From Haplomitrium mnioides (taxonomy: Eukaryota; Marchantiophyta; Haplomitriopsida; Calobryales), in contig JBNGIS010035518.1 of the NCBI GenBank assembly GCA_049999725.1, positions 1 to 31,927 on the forward strand: a DNA stretch of 31,927 nt, read 5' to 3'. Positions within the stretch are counted from its first letter, which is position 1; each line of letters starts with the position of its first letter. This document shows positions 22,300 to 31,927 of the stretch, piece after piece. The notes beneath the pieces are model-generated. The model had not been told where the DNA came from and made no database searches. It saw only the letters and a program-made list of their open reading frames with translations. The position numbers were made by a program, and so were the translations under genes.

Positions 22300-23590
22300 T
22301 CATAGAAAACTGGATAATCGGCGAAGTCCAATAAGATCGCAATATTGTCGATGCAGCGCCAATGGTAAAGTCTTAGTAAAAAGATCAGCAATGTTGTCTT
22401 TCCCAGCAATCAACTGCACAGATATAGTGTCGTCTTGCTGCTCATGTGTAAAGAAAAATTTCGGTGTGATGTGTTTGATACGATCGCCATGGATAAAGCC
22501 CTGCAAAATCTGCTGTACACAAGCCAAATTATCCTCATAGAGGACAGTAGGGTCAGATAAACAAGGAAGACCACAAGACACATATACATGATCCATCATC
22601 ATATGTAAGTAAATGCATTCTCGACTCGCTTCATACAGAGCAATAATCTCTACATGATTGGAAGATATGCAGGTCAAAGTTTGCTTAGTACTCTTCCAAA
22701 ATATGGCTGTAGAGCCATAGAGTAATACATATCCGGTTTGGGATTTAGCATCATCAAGATCCGAAAGGTGTCCTGCATCCGCATAACCAGTTAGGATTTG
22801 ATCAGCATGTCTTGGGAAATATAGTCCCATATCAATGGTGCCTTGTAAATATCTAAAAACTCTCTTGATTCCATTCCAATGCCTAATGATAGGTTGTGAA
22901 CTATGCTTGGAAAGCAAGTTCACGACAAAGGAAACATCAAGACAAGTTTGATTCGCCAAATACATAAGAGCTCCTATAGCGGAGAGATATGGAATCTCAG
23001 ATCCAAGGATAGGCTCTATGTCATTCCCTTTACGGAATAAATCTTTATCTCTATCCAACGATCGAATCTCCATAGGAGATATCAATGGATGAGATTTGTC
23101 CATATTGAACTGTTTTAGGACTTTCTTCGTATAAGTACTCTGATGGATCAAAATTCCATCGTCAAGGTACTCAAACTGAAGTCCTAAGCAATAGGCTGTC
23201 CTAGCAATATCCCTCATATCAAAAATCTTCTTGAGCATAGAAATAGTCTTCTCAAGGAGAGGTTGGTGTCCAAATAAGTTTATATAATCAATATAGAGTG
23301 CGACAACAACAAATTGTTTGTCGACATTCTTGATGAATAAACTAGGTGCAATGTCATTATAGTGGAAAACCATAGCTATCATCTCCTCTTTAAATCTATG
23401 ATACCAAATACGACCGCTTTGCTTAAGTCCATAAATAGATCTCATGATCTGGACAACATATCCATCCTTGGCCAAAGGCATGGATTGATGCATAAGAGGG
23501 ACTATAGGTCCAATATTCCTATTATGCATCTCATGGACTATAGGTCCAAGCCTAGTACTCCCTCTCTTGGGCTGTAAAGTGGTCATAGGT

Positions 23591-23605
23591 AAAGAGGTAG
23601 ATGGT
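23591..23605. repeat. 15-bp target site duplication of the LINE, left
   Basis: AAAGAGGTAGATGGT is present here and, without mismatch, at 24625-24639 after the A-rich tail. The three leading A could in part belong to the tail, giving a minimum of 12 bp. Confidence 0.92.
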
Positions 23606-24624
23606 GGTGGAAGTCTGCACAGTGACAAAAGACCAGAGTGTTGAGTATAAACTACTTGGCTCAGTTATTGGAGAGGGAGATTGGGACCCTGGAATGTGGG
23701 TATGGAAAGATAATTCACCCCTCAGCAACTACTCCACCAAGAAAGGCCGTCGGTTCATCCTGGACCGACCATCAACAATCACTCCGGTTCTGGAACGCTG
23801 GAAAGCACATGGCTCGATCGACTCCAAATACTCCTCCAGATGGACTGACATATGGGTGGCAAGCAGATCAAAGCCTCTTATTGTCCAAAGAGGTGTGCAA
23901 GTAGGGAGTTTCAGAAAAAAGACAGAAAAGCCTGGTTATGAGATTGATGCAAGATGTGTCTGCTGCAAGGAGGACTCACTGGAAGATATCATTCACTATT
24001 TCTAGCTTTGCCTAAGGATCAGCTCTATCTGGAAATGGGCAGGGAATATAATTAACAGATTAGTGTTTGCTATTTGGGGGAACTCCAAAAGGTGGAAGCC
24101 AACCTGGCAGCAATGCATCCTAGGTGACAGAACTCCTAAGGCCTTGGCCATAGTTCAAGGGATCTGGTCCCTTCTAAGAAGAACAGTACTTTACTCTATA
24201 TGGCTCTCTAGGAATGTCGTTGTGTTCGAGAAGTCGTTCATGGATACGTACTGCTTAAAGAAGGAAATCTGGAGGAGATTGATCGAGTATGGAAAGAAAG
24301 CTTGGCACGATGCCTGTAGAAATTGGAGGAAGGCTCAAAGTGAAGAAAAGAGAGAAAAAATTCTGGAAACCTTTGACAGAACCTGGGGTGCTAGGCATTT
24401 TCTCTGTATCCGTGATGAAGACAATGTTTACTGGAATCTGGATGTTAGTAGTAATCTGGATTGAGGGTATTGGTCTGCTGTGGTTTACTAGGCTTGATCC
24501 TGAAAGGGATTGATGGGTAGCTGCTTTTGCCGCTCGGCTTGATTGATGACCGCGGTTCTACCTTTGATGCTTGAAAGTAATAAAGCTGTTTACTTTTGGT
24601 CAAAAAAAGAAAAAAAAGAAAAAA
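23606..24624 (+). mobile_element. 5'-truncated L1-type LINE inserted in copia element 2
   Basis: About 1.0 kb with the C-terminal end of ORF2, a 3' untranslated part and an interrupted A-rich tail (A7-G-A8-G-A7). It is flanked by a perfect 15-bp target duplication. The bottom strand at the insertion reads CTTT/ACC, close to the TTTT/AA preference of L1-type endonucleases, which fits target-primed reverse transcription. It interrupts pol of element 2 in the opposite orientation, so it is younger than that element. Confidence 0.93.
23607..24464 (+). pseudogene. LINE ORF2 C-terminus with zf-RVT zinc finger
   Basis: One reading frame of about 286 codons with a single internal stop (TAG at 24003-24005), ending at TGA 24462-24464. 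Conserved features of plant LINE ORF2 ends are visible: the zinc-binding pattern C-x2-C-x9-H-x4-C (CVCCKEDSLEDIIHYF, the stop, then LC), followed by IWSLLRRTVLYSIWLSRN and a basic, Trp-rich tail. The stop falls inside the zinc finger, where Trp is usual in this family. The endonuclease and RT domains are absent through 5' truncation. The apparent ATG at 23601 is in the target duplication, not the LINE. Confidence 0.88.
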
Positions 24625-24627
24625 AAA
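24602..24627 (+). repeat. A-rich tail of the LINE
   Basis: A runs of seven, eight and at least seven bases are separated by single G. The last three A (24625-24627) may belong to the target duplication. The tail marks the 3' end of the LINE and its plus orientation. Confidence 0.9.
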
Positions 24628-24639
24628 GAGGTAGATGGT
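24625..24639. repeat. 15-bp target site duplication of the LINE, right
   Basis: Exact copy of 23591-23605. Reading of the copia RT insert resumes here. Confidence 0.92.
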
Positions 24640-26710
24640 TTGCTTGAAGGTTTCCCTTTGGAGACATTCTCCCCTTGAATATGATAGATATTCCTAGCAA
24701 TAAGCTATGGGGGAGCCTTCATATAGATTTGGGTATCAAGAAGCCTGTACAGGTATGCTGTCACCACATCTAACTGATGTGCCATGAGCTCATGTCCTAG
24801 GGAAAAGCCAACTAGGAACCAGTATGTGATAACATCCATGACTTGGGCATAAGTGAGATCATAGTCTCTTCCAAGAATCTGTGTATAGCCCTTGGCTACA
24901 AGGCGTGCCTTGCATCACACAACTTTGCCTTTCTCATTTGGCTTCTTCACGAATATCCACCTATATCCGATTAAATTGGCATCAGAGGGTACATAGACTA
25001 AAGGTCCAAATACCTTCCTTTGAATCATTGAATCCAATTCGGAATTCATCACCTTTTCCCATTCAATCCAATGAGGGTTGTCTTTTGCTTCTTTGACAGA
25101 CCTTGGATTGGATGGTATATCGGATATAGTTTGTGAAATCATGAAAGCAAAATGGTCATCCATATTCCCACTTTCTCTTTGCCATAAAATCCCAGTATTC
25201 ATATAGTGGATCGAGATCTCTTTATTATCTGGGATCTCTAAAAGAGATAAAGCTGGCTAAGATGGTGGTGTATAGGATACATGTAGATGGTAATAAAGTT
25301 TCATCATTAGAGAAAGTAGTTCTCTTTGTCGTATTACGTTGCCTTGGCTGAGAGTACTTAGAACCTAAAAAGCATCCTCTCTTTTGCCTTGGTAATTGAT
25401 CACTTGCTATTGTAGTAATGTCCTAAATTCTTGCAGGTACATTTACAATAGGAATATGTGATCATGTTACCTATGCAATCTCATTAAATGAGTCACGCAA
25501 CTCTTGGACAATCTTAGTCAAGTGAAGAAGTCTTCTGACTTTGTCCTCACCTTATCTTGTTCTTTGATCCATCCATAAAGTGGATACCTTCTCCCATTCC
25601 AATATTTTCGGTATTGAAGAAGTTTTATCTTCAAATAAGGATGGGAATATATCCTCATAGAAGTGGCAGTTGACGAATATGGCTTGAAATACATCCGCCG
25701 TGGATGGTTCCAGATATCGTATAATTGACGGGGGATTCATAGCCTACATATATGCCCTTCTGTCATTGAGAACCCATCTTAGTCCTTTTAGTTCCCAAAA
25801 TTGGAACAAGGTCTTGGCAACCAAAAATTTGGAGATGAGAGAGATCGGGTATAGCCCCATAGGCAAGTTGGTGAGGCGACAACGCATTAAAGACTGAAGG
25901 TCTATACTTCAATAAAGAAGCAACATGTAATACAGCGTGACCCCATGCAGAAACCGGTAACTTGGTTTGCATTAATATGGGTCTAGCTATCATCTGTATG
26001 CTTCTAATTACTTTTTCGGCTATGCCATTTTGAAAATGGACGTGAGCCACATAGTACTGGGTATCAATAACCACAGTCATACAAAAATCGTCAAAAATCT
26101 TAGACGTAAACTCTCCCACATTGTCAACCCTTAGGACTCTTACTAGATTTTTTGGAAATTGAGCTTTCAATTTCAGAATGTGAGCTAGTATCCTAGAAAA
26201 GACTAAGTTTCGAGTAGAGAGTAACAAAACTTGAGACCATTTTGATGACGCACAGATTATGACCAAGAAGTACCTAAAGGGTCCACTTGGTGGGTCGATA
26301 GGACCACACACATCTGCGTGTAAACGCTCAAGGAACTTAGGAATATCCATTATAGTTTTGGATGTAGCTGGTCGTAGGATGAGCTTGTCTTGAGAGCATT
26401 GGATGCAATTTGTATTGAGCATATGAGGTCTAATGCTAGGAAGTATGGATCATGACACTTTCAGAATTTTTGGAAACATGCTTGTGCCAGGATGTCCTAA
26501 GTGTTTATGCCATAGTATGCCTTGGTCAATATGTTTTGCATCACTGTCTATAATACATGTATTAATATCATCCAAAGAAGTAACATCATGTGCAGATTGT
26601 AGCATATGATTCTTTGGAATAGCAAGATCATCATTTTTCAAAATATAGTCATTCAATGTGTCTTGCTACTCAAGGAATACACCATGGTTTTCTTGGTCAT
26701 TTTGTTTGCT

Positions 26711-27635
26711 CTAATCTTGGGCATATAGTGCCACTAGGTGTGCTGGTATCCTACACATTTTCTGAGCATGACCTAGTGTACCACATCTAGTGCATCTCTT
26801 TGAGTCTCTAGCAATGATGGTTGAGGGCATGTTTCTGCCTATATTTTGAGGTCTTGCACCTCTATTTCCCCTTGGGATAAACTTTCCAGCACGTCCCCTG
26901 CCTCTGCCCCTCCCCTTGAATTGTGAATGACTAGATCCAGTCATAGGAGCTTTGCCCCTATTTGAGGTTTGCTGATTAGAACCAAATATGGCTCTTTTAG
27001 TTGGCTGTCCTCTTTGTTAATGTTGGTCCGTTATAGTGTGTTTCAGGTGGCTGAGAAACAAGTAAAGTACTAAGAGGTCTGGTTTTAGAATTTTTAAGTA
27101 ACAAGTTCTAGTGTTTCTCTACAAGCAGAAGATATGCAATGAGTTCTGAATATGTTCTAAAGTTCATATTCCTGTACTATGTAGACAGGATCATGTTTGA
27201 TGGATGGAAAGTGGAAAGTGTCTTTTCAATTTGTTCTTCAATTGTCATTGACTGACCACATAGTGTAAGCTGGCTTGTTATCTTGAACAGTTCACTATTA
27301 TATTTAGAAATAAAGTTAAAGTCCTGAACTCTCAAGTTAACCCAGTCATGCCTTGCATTAGGCAGATGGATAGTTTTAGTGTGGTCAAATCTGGCTTTCA
27401 GACTGTCCCACAAAATCCTTGGGTTGATTTGATTCAGGTATTGCAGCTTCAGTGGGTCTGACAGATGATGTCTTAAAAATACCAAAGATTGGGCTTTCTG
27501 CTGAGGAGTAACATCCTCATCTGTTAGGATAGTGGTGTCCAATCCCTTGGATACCAGATGTGCCATAGCATCTAAGGACCAGGAGAGGTAGTTATCCCCC
27601 TCAATGGTCAAACTCTTAAAACTGAGTTTTTCCAT
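26711..27635 (-). pseudogene. copia gag of element 2, degenerate
   Basis: The ATG at 27635 starts MEKLSFKSLTIEG, followed by NYLSWSLDAMAHLVSKGL, and stays open for 152 codons. This is a UBN2-type copia gag with the typical LDSLKARFD-like central part and EQIEKTLSTFHPSN at its end. A frame shift near 27180 moves the continuation (YRNMNF, LLLVEKH) to another frame. From 26944 a second open piece carries an arginine-glycine tract (KGRGRGRGRAG) and a complete CX2CX4HX4C zinc knuckle at residues 51-64 (Cys51, Cys54, His59, Cys64; about 26753-26794). The zinc knuckle is intact here, whereas element 1 has lost its first Cys. Confidence 0.9.
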
Positions 27636-29756
27636 CCCACAGGACTACATGTCTGAGCAGAAAGAAAGAAAGTAAATTGAAAAGCTGAAAAACTGAAAAG
27701 ATTCTATATGTTCAAGAACTAGCAAAGTTCTGTTCTATTATAATAGAATGCTTTTAGTTTGGATAGATATTTGAAATGTACAGTTCTGTAACACAAAGTT
27801 ATAGCAGAGTTATTATCATAATAGCTTCCCTCTTCTTCTTGCAGTAGGCAAGGGGTTGACTCTGTAAACTCCAAACTCAGTGCTGTTGCAAATTGTTGTT
27901 GATGTCAATAGGTCACCCACAAAGTCTGATGCAAAGAACTGTCACCTCCAAGCAGCAGCAGGTTGATGAAGTTTGCTTGAATGTCCAAAATGTGTAATAA
28001 GATTCTGAGTATTGGAACCAGATTGTATATTGTTGTTCTTCTGACAGAAAATATATGATGATAGCTGATGTTGTCCAAAATTTATATCCAAACCTTGTGG
28101 ATTAGCGGTGGCCTCTGGCCAGCTCAATTATGTAGAATCTATAAGCCAACTGATCAGTTTGGATGTTTGAACCAGTTTCAGAATTAGTAAATTAGATTAT
28201 GAATTTTGAGTATTTGTATGATGTAATCTGTTTATATTTTATGACCAATATACAGATTATAGGTAATGTTATATATCAAGCTATCAAATTTTCTTTGAAA
28301 TATCAGATTTTGTTTTCTGTACTGATGTCAATCTCAGATTTTTATAATTTTGTTAAAAATAGAGTAACTAAATGTATATGTAACAGTATAGGTGTATAGA
28401 CCTGTGTTAGACAATCAGAAGATGAAATATGAGTTGAATCAATTAGATAAACAAATGTATGGCCTCAGAAATCTTTAATTGACAAATGCAGATGACATTG
28501 GTATGTCAATTTGGAGTTCACATGATCTAAATGTCAAATATATAGGTCAGATTCTTGAATTTGAATCCCAGAATATAGTTCTAGTTGTTTCTAACTCCAA
28601 ATGTGTTTCATGAATCAAAATCCATGTTTTGAACAGTTAATGTCATAACACTGATGTTATGGTGTTTTGTTTCATAAGCCCAGAAGTTCCAGAGGTCAAT
28701 GTGATCTCAATTCTTCATCAAAATGTGTAAATAAGGGCTTAGAATGTTCGCCAGGATCAGGCGATCACTTCTGTGTCTTCAAATCTAAAGAAATAATTGA
28801 TTTTGATGCACAAAACTCGATTTGTAGAATCAAAATCCTCCCCCTTCATGAACAGTTAGGTTTGGTTGAATACTTAGGTTCTGGGGTGAGTTTGTGCTTC
28901 TGTAGTTCGTATAGGTAGGTTCAGTAAACTTAGTAGCTTTGGGGTGAAATCTGGCAGCTTTGGCAAATTTCAATAGAGAAACAGTGATGGAACACTGTTT
29001 CATCACCGAATAACACTTTTCGGTAGTCAAACTTTCGGAAATGTTGAAGTTCGAATTTTCGGCTCTCTCGAACTTTCAACTTTCCCCAAATACGAAACAG
29101 TGATAGATTGCCGCTTCAACTCCTTTGTGACCTTTTGAAGAGTTTCAATTAGTGTCAGAACACTAATATATCCCCGATTCAGCCTTGTTCCTCTTTGATT
29201 CTGAAAATTTCTTCAAGATTTCAGTCGATTGAAATATGAAGATTTCTTGCTCAGTTCTTCACCAAATTGGATGATTCAAATTGGTACTTGTTCAAAATTG
29301 AATTTCACTTGTTTTCCTAATGAGTTTGATCCAAAATTGTTCAGAAATGATGAAGAATCTTTGAAAATTTGAAAACTGCAATCTGCTTGATATCTGAGTC
29401 GATTCTTGAGCAAATCAGTTGATTCTTGTTGGTAAAGGATCGCCTCTGCCAAACAACCTTGATTCCTCCCCCAGGCAACTCCAATTCTGCCTAGTTGCTT
29501 CAAAATTTTCGAATTTGCCCCTGCTCTTCAAGAAATCCTTCTCAACAATATAATATAATATAAAATTATAAAATATTAGAATTTAGTTATTTAGAAGATA
29601 TGAGCAGTGGAAAAAAATTAAAATAGTATATAAATATAATATGAGGAATCGAAATTCAAGAACTTTGTTTTTGTTTTTTTAGAGAAAACAAAATTTATAA
29701 AAATTTTTGAAATTTTTTTTTAAAAAGTTTGAAAAATATAGAAAACAAGTATAGAA
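27636..29756 (-). other. 5' untranslated leader of copia element 2
   Basis: 2.1 kb between the primer site and gag, more than twice the leader of element 1. No coding sequence is recognised. It includes a short inverted repeat, AAACAGTG/CACTGTTT (28979-28986 and 28993-29000), and a related GAAACAGTGAT again near 29095. The last 250 bp before the primer site are almost pure A and T. Confidence 0.6.
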
Positions 29757-29770
29757 CAGTGCTGAGAACG
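29757..29770 (-). other. Primer binding site-like sequence (element 2)
   Basis: Read on the minus strand, CGTTCTCAGCACTG follows the CA end of the 5' LTR. It shares GTT[AC]TCAGCAC with the same position in element 1. Confidence 0.55.
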
Positions 29771-30065
29771 TGTTGTGTTGTGATGTATAACAAACATGTA
29801 AGTACTCACTCCATTAGCTCACACAACAAATGAATATGGTGAATCTCTTCTTCTCACTCTCAAGCTCTCTTCTTCCTCTTCTCTTCTCAATCATAATAAT
29901 CATCATAATACAAGTTACAATGTTTTAATCAATATAAGGATTAAGTTATCCTTAACCTAGGCTAGGGTTAACCTCGGATAGTACTAATCATGTATTAGTA
30001 CTCTAATACTAGGCTATGATATATCCTCTTATACTTCTATGTATATTACTAAAAGTACTCTAATA
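29771..30065 (-). repeat. 5' LTR of copia element 2
   Basis: 295 bp, equal in length to 21618-21912 with 16 mismatches. Its first two bases on the minus strand are TA where the other copy has TG, a transition after insertion. Confidence 0.93.
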
Positions 30066-30070
30066 GTAGG
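30066..30070. repeat. Target site duplication GTAGG, right (copia element 2)
   Basis: Partner of 21613-21617. Confidence 0.88.
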
Positions 30071-30330
30071 AAAGAATATGGTAATATTTTGGATCAAAAA
30101 ATGTTTGACGAACGAAATAAAGATTTTGATTGAATTTTTAAATTTCAGTTGCAGATGATAAGAAGGAATTAGGAATGATTTACACTGAAAAGTCCAAGCG
30201 TGCATATAAATTTCTCTCAACAATAAGAAATTTCTTGAATAAAATTTTTAAGTACTTTATAAAATATATGAATTTAAAATTACAACATAGGTTAAAAGCA
30301 CACTATAAATAGTAGGGTTTCTTAATCGCT

Positions 30331-31927
30331 TTAGTCACTTTTATTGGCTTTTTCATAATCAGCTTCAAAAGATTCATCAAGATTCTCATGATTTGGCTCA
30401 ATGTTGATGACATTGATTGAATCTCTTTCAAACAATTTGAGATTGATTGCTTTATATCTTTTGAAAGAGAGAATTGTGATATGTGTTGCATCAAATACAT
30501 CAATATGTAACTTGGATTTGTGTTTTCCTTTTGTGGTTGCTATTTTTTCTAGAAAGTCTTGTCTAGAAAATGCATCCTCAACTTCACAAACAAACCATTG
30601 AACATGTATTTGTTTTAGGTTTGGAGGTTCTTCATCATTAAATGGCAAAACTTTGAGGACTTTGAAAATCCGAAACGGTCTGCCATTTGGACCGAGTGAT
30701 GCAACAACACAAATAAACATTTTTTGCTTTCAAATCATGTAGGTTGCCAAATTTGTGCCCGTATCTTATTTGAGGTGAAAAAAGTCCTTTCTTGTGGTCT
30801 ATGTGCTCCATCATAGATTGCTCTATGTGTAGAAACTATACGCTCTTTAGGAAGATCTTTCTATTATTGGTGAGCATCAAATTAAGAGGATAGACAATTA
30901 TTACAAGTGTCTGCAAATTGTGAAGGTGGAAAGATGAATTTTATTTCAAGTCCTCATCTTTTTCTTTCAAGGATGTAACCTACAATCTCTTGTTTGACAA
31001 GGAAAAAGTCATTCCACCATTGAATATCTGAATCTGTAAAGAACTTGCAACAATCACTTTTATTGTAATTAATTGCAAAGACCACTTTCTCAACAACAAC
31101 TTCTCTTTCCTCTTTTGGTATGTTTTAGATAGACATTTGAGCTGACAAATTCTATCCGAAAGTATCCAAAGTTCACATGTTGAAAATTTTTTGCTCCAAA
31201 TCTTTGCCTTTGAATCAATCAACCTCAACTTNNNNNNNNNNNNNNNNNNNNNNNNNNNNNNNNNNNNNNNNNNNNNNNNNNNNNNNNNNNNNNNNNNNNN
31301 NNNNNNNNNNNNNNNNNNNNNNNNNNNNNNNTTATTGATTGAAGGAAATATCATTTATCTTTTGGACCAAAGAGAGATTTTGTTGTAAATACAATTTGAA
31401 ATCCCAAGTCTCCATCAGAAGAGTTACTTGTGGTTTAGGACTATAAGACAATTGTAGCATCTTGCTAAGACTTGTTAGTCTAAAAGCTTTCATTCATTTG
31501 AATCATTTCAAGAATCTGTTCAGCATTTGATCGATTTGATCATGGGTATGGCCAACCATGAGAGTTCCTACTTTGATGTTTTTGAAAATATTTTTGGTGA
31601 TCAAGAGACTAAGATATCTAAATAAAATAGAATTTTTTTTTCTCTTTTATCATATAGTCTAGCTAAAGATACAAGGTGGGAGGTAGCAACCCTTGAAACT
31701 CACAAAGCATTTTATTGAGCTCTATAATGGTCAAATTGGAGTCACTTCCCAAGTTTACGTAGGTTAAAAAGACCCTCAAAGAAAGAGTATGATTGAAAGT
31801 TAATGCACCAACAGCGTGCACACTCACCAAACAGTCTTTGTCAATGTTTTTGGTGATAAAGACTAGTATGTTTGATTGTGTGCAAGTTTTGTTCTTTCTT
31901 TCATTTGTTGATCATGATGAAGAAACA
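30331..31927 (-). pseudogene. DUF7869-like gene remnant, 5' end beyond the window
   Basis: Reading down from the right edge, several frames together show a familiar eukaryotic family of unknown function, which I recall as DUF7869. The hallmarks are DSNLTI (about 31725-31745), LPPTLYL (about 31668-31690) followed by a stop and LD, then VGTLMVGHTHDQIDQ (about 31520-31575). Beyond an assembly gap, WWNDFFLVKQEI appears near 31000-31025. The last 130 codons (30331-30720) are open and contain GPNGRPFRIFKVLKV and IHVQWFVCEVEDAF, resembling the tail with a PFWIGKV-like segment that follows the domain in some members. Stops (for example TAG after LPPTLYL) and frame changes show decay. Members occur in mosses, ferns, fungi, oomycetes and animals, often as many copies; whether they are transposon-borne is unsettled to my knowledge. 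Copia element 2 sits 260 bp beyond its 3' end. Confidence 0.6.
31232..31331. other. Assembly gap (100 N)
   Basis: Exactly 100 N, the usual placeholder for a scaffold gap of unknown length. It falls inside the DUF7869-like pseudogene, so part of that gene is missing and continuity across it is not certain. Confidence 0.99.

Larger units (their letters stand above)
23438..24740 (-). other. Proline-rich RT insert of element 2, carrying the LINE
   Basis: Without the LINE (23606-24624) and one target copy, about 85-90 codons lie between IYMKAPP and IYGLKQ. They include YHIQGEN, KPSSKPSTSLP, two GPIV modules coded by 15-base near-repeats (about 23490-23504 and 23535-23549), and MPLAKDG. It is the same insert as 17415-17918 of element 1 but about half as long. 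The reading is open apart from one stop after IYMKAPP. Confidence 0.75.
22300..26710 (-). pseudogene. copia pol polyprotein (IN-RT-RNase H), degenerate, split by a LINE
   Basis: Read downwards from 26710. A protease remnant reads CIIDSDAKH (near 26530), where the active site would be DSG[AT]; the rest of protease is missing and LWHKHLGHP of the GAG-pre-integrase region follows within a few residues. The integrase core (25763-26422) keeps ADVCGPI, RVDNVGEF and NGIAE with 35 residues between the second Asp and the Glu. RT starts at 25202 with DDHFAF...WEKVMNSEL. Motif A reads LDVVTAYLY at about 24770, and IYGLKQSGRIW is at about 23402-23437. The catalytic box is YIDY (23284-23295), with Tyr for the second Asp. 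RNase H keeps YADAG, the Glu of NHVEIIAL and YEDN. The frame 22300-23628 is open for about 440 codons, but its first eight come from the LINE. The LINE occupies 23606-24624. Confidence 0.93.
21618..30065 (-). mobile_element. Ty1/copia LTR retrotransposon, element 2 (defective, with nested LINE)
   Basis: The element is 8,448 bp on the minus strand. It is flanked by GTAGG duplications and bounded by two 295-bp LTRs with TG...CA ends. Gag and pol follow in copia order. Without the 1.0-kb LINE and one copy of its duplicated target, it is about 7.4 kb, the same size as element 1. The LTRs differ at 16 of 295 positions by hand count, 14 of them transitions, with no indel. Protease is largely deleted, RT has YIDY for YVDD, and stops and frame shifts break the polyprotein, so the copy is inactive. 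Confidence 0.95.

Noticed and set aside
23601-23628. ATG starts at 23601 (plus) and 23628 (minus) as true protein starts
   Set aside because: The first lies in the LINE target duplication, and the second lies in LINE sequence read backwards into copia pol. Both are junction artefacts of the insertion.

Overview
The window is about 32 kb of AT-rich, gene-poor nuclear DNA from a land plant with a repeat-dominated genome. The evidence is two decayed Ty1/copia LTR retrotransposons, a nested plant-type L1-like LINE fragment, several decayed tandem repeats, and a degraded gene of a family I recall as DUF7869. The last item leans towards a non-flowering lineage (gymnosperm, fern or similar), but I cannot fix the taxon. 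No intact cellular gene, tRNA, rRNA or CRISPR is visible.

Layout. (1) 1-3489: unassigned sequence with a (GT)22 microsatellite. (2) 3490-6594: a C-rich block of lower AT content with TGTTATG...CATGACA ends, possibly an old LTR. (3) 6953-8290: a broken coiled-coil-like reading frame on the plus strand. (4) About 8590-10690: a strongly diverged tandem array with a period near 59 bp. (5) 10691-12913: unassigned AT-rich sequence. (6) 12914-13036: an almost perfect 60-bp-arm hairpin. (7) 13101-20488: copia element 1, plus strand, 7.4 kb, with TACAT target duplications. (8) About 20895-21515: a 37-bp minisatellite. (9) 21618-30065: copia element 2, minus strand, 8.4 kb, with GTAGG target duplications; a 1.0-kb 5'-truncated LINE with a 15-bp duplication sits inside its pol gene. 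(10) 30331 to the right edge: a minus-strand DUF7869-like pseudogene, interrupted by a 100-N assembly gap.

How the parts relate. The two copia elements have unrelated LTRs (179/217 bp against 295/295 bp) but clearly related gag and pol, the same nine-base polypurine tract and the same type of primer-binding site, so they are sister families. Both are dead, with different lesions. Element 1 keeps the RT YVDD box but has lost protease and RNase H catalytic residues. Element 2 keeps the RNase H residues but has YIDY in RT and a deletion through protease. Their LTR pairs differ by roughly 5% (hand count), so both insertions are old; the LINE inside element 2 came later.

The most unusual observation is that in both elements the reverse transcriptase is interrupted, between the motif A block and the YGLKQSG motif, by a long in-frame proline-rich spacer built from repeated GP[IL]V and PLA[DK] modules. 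This looks like a lineage-specific RT insert.
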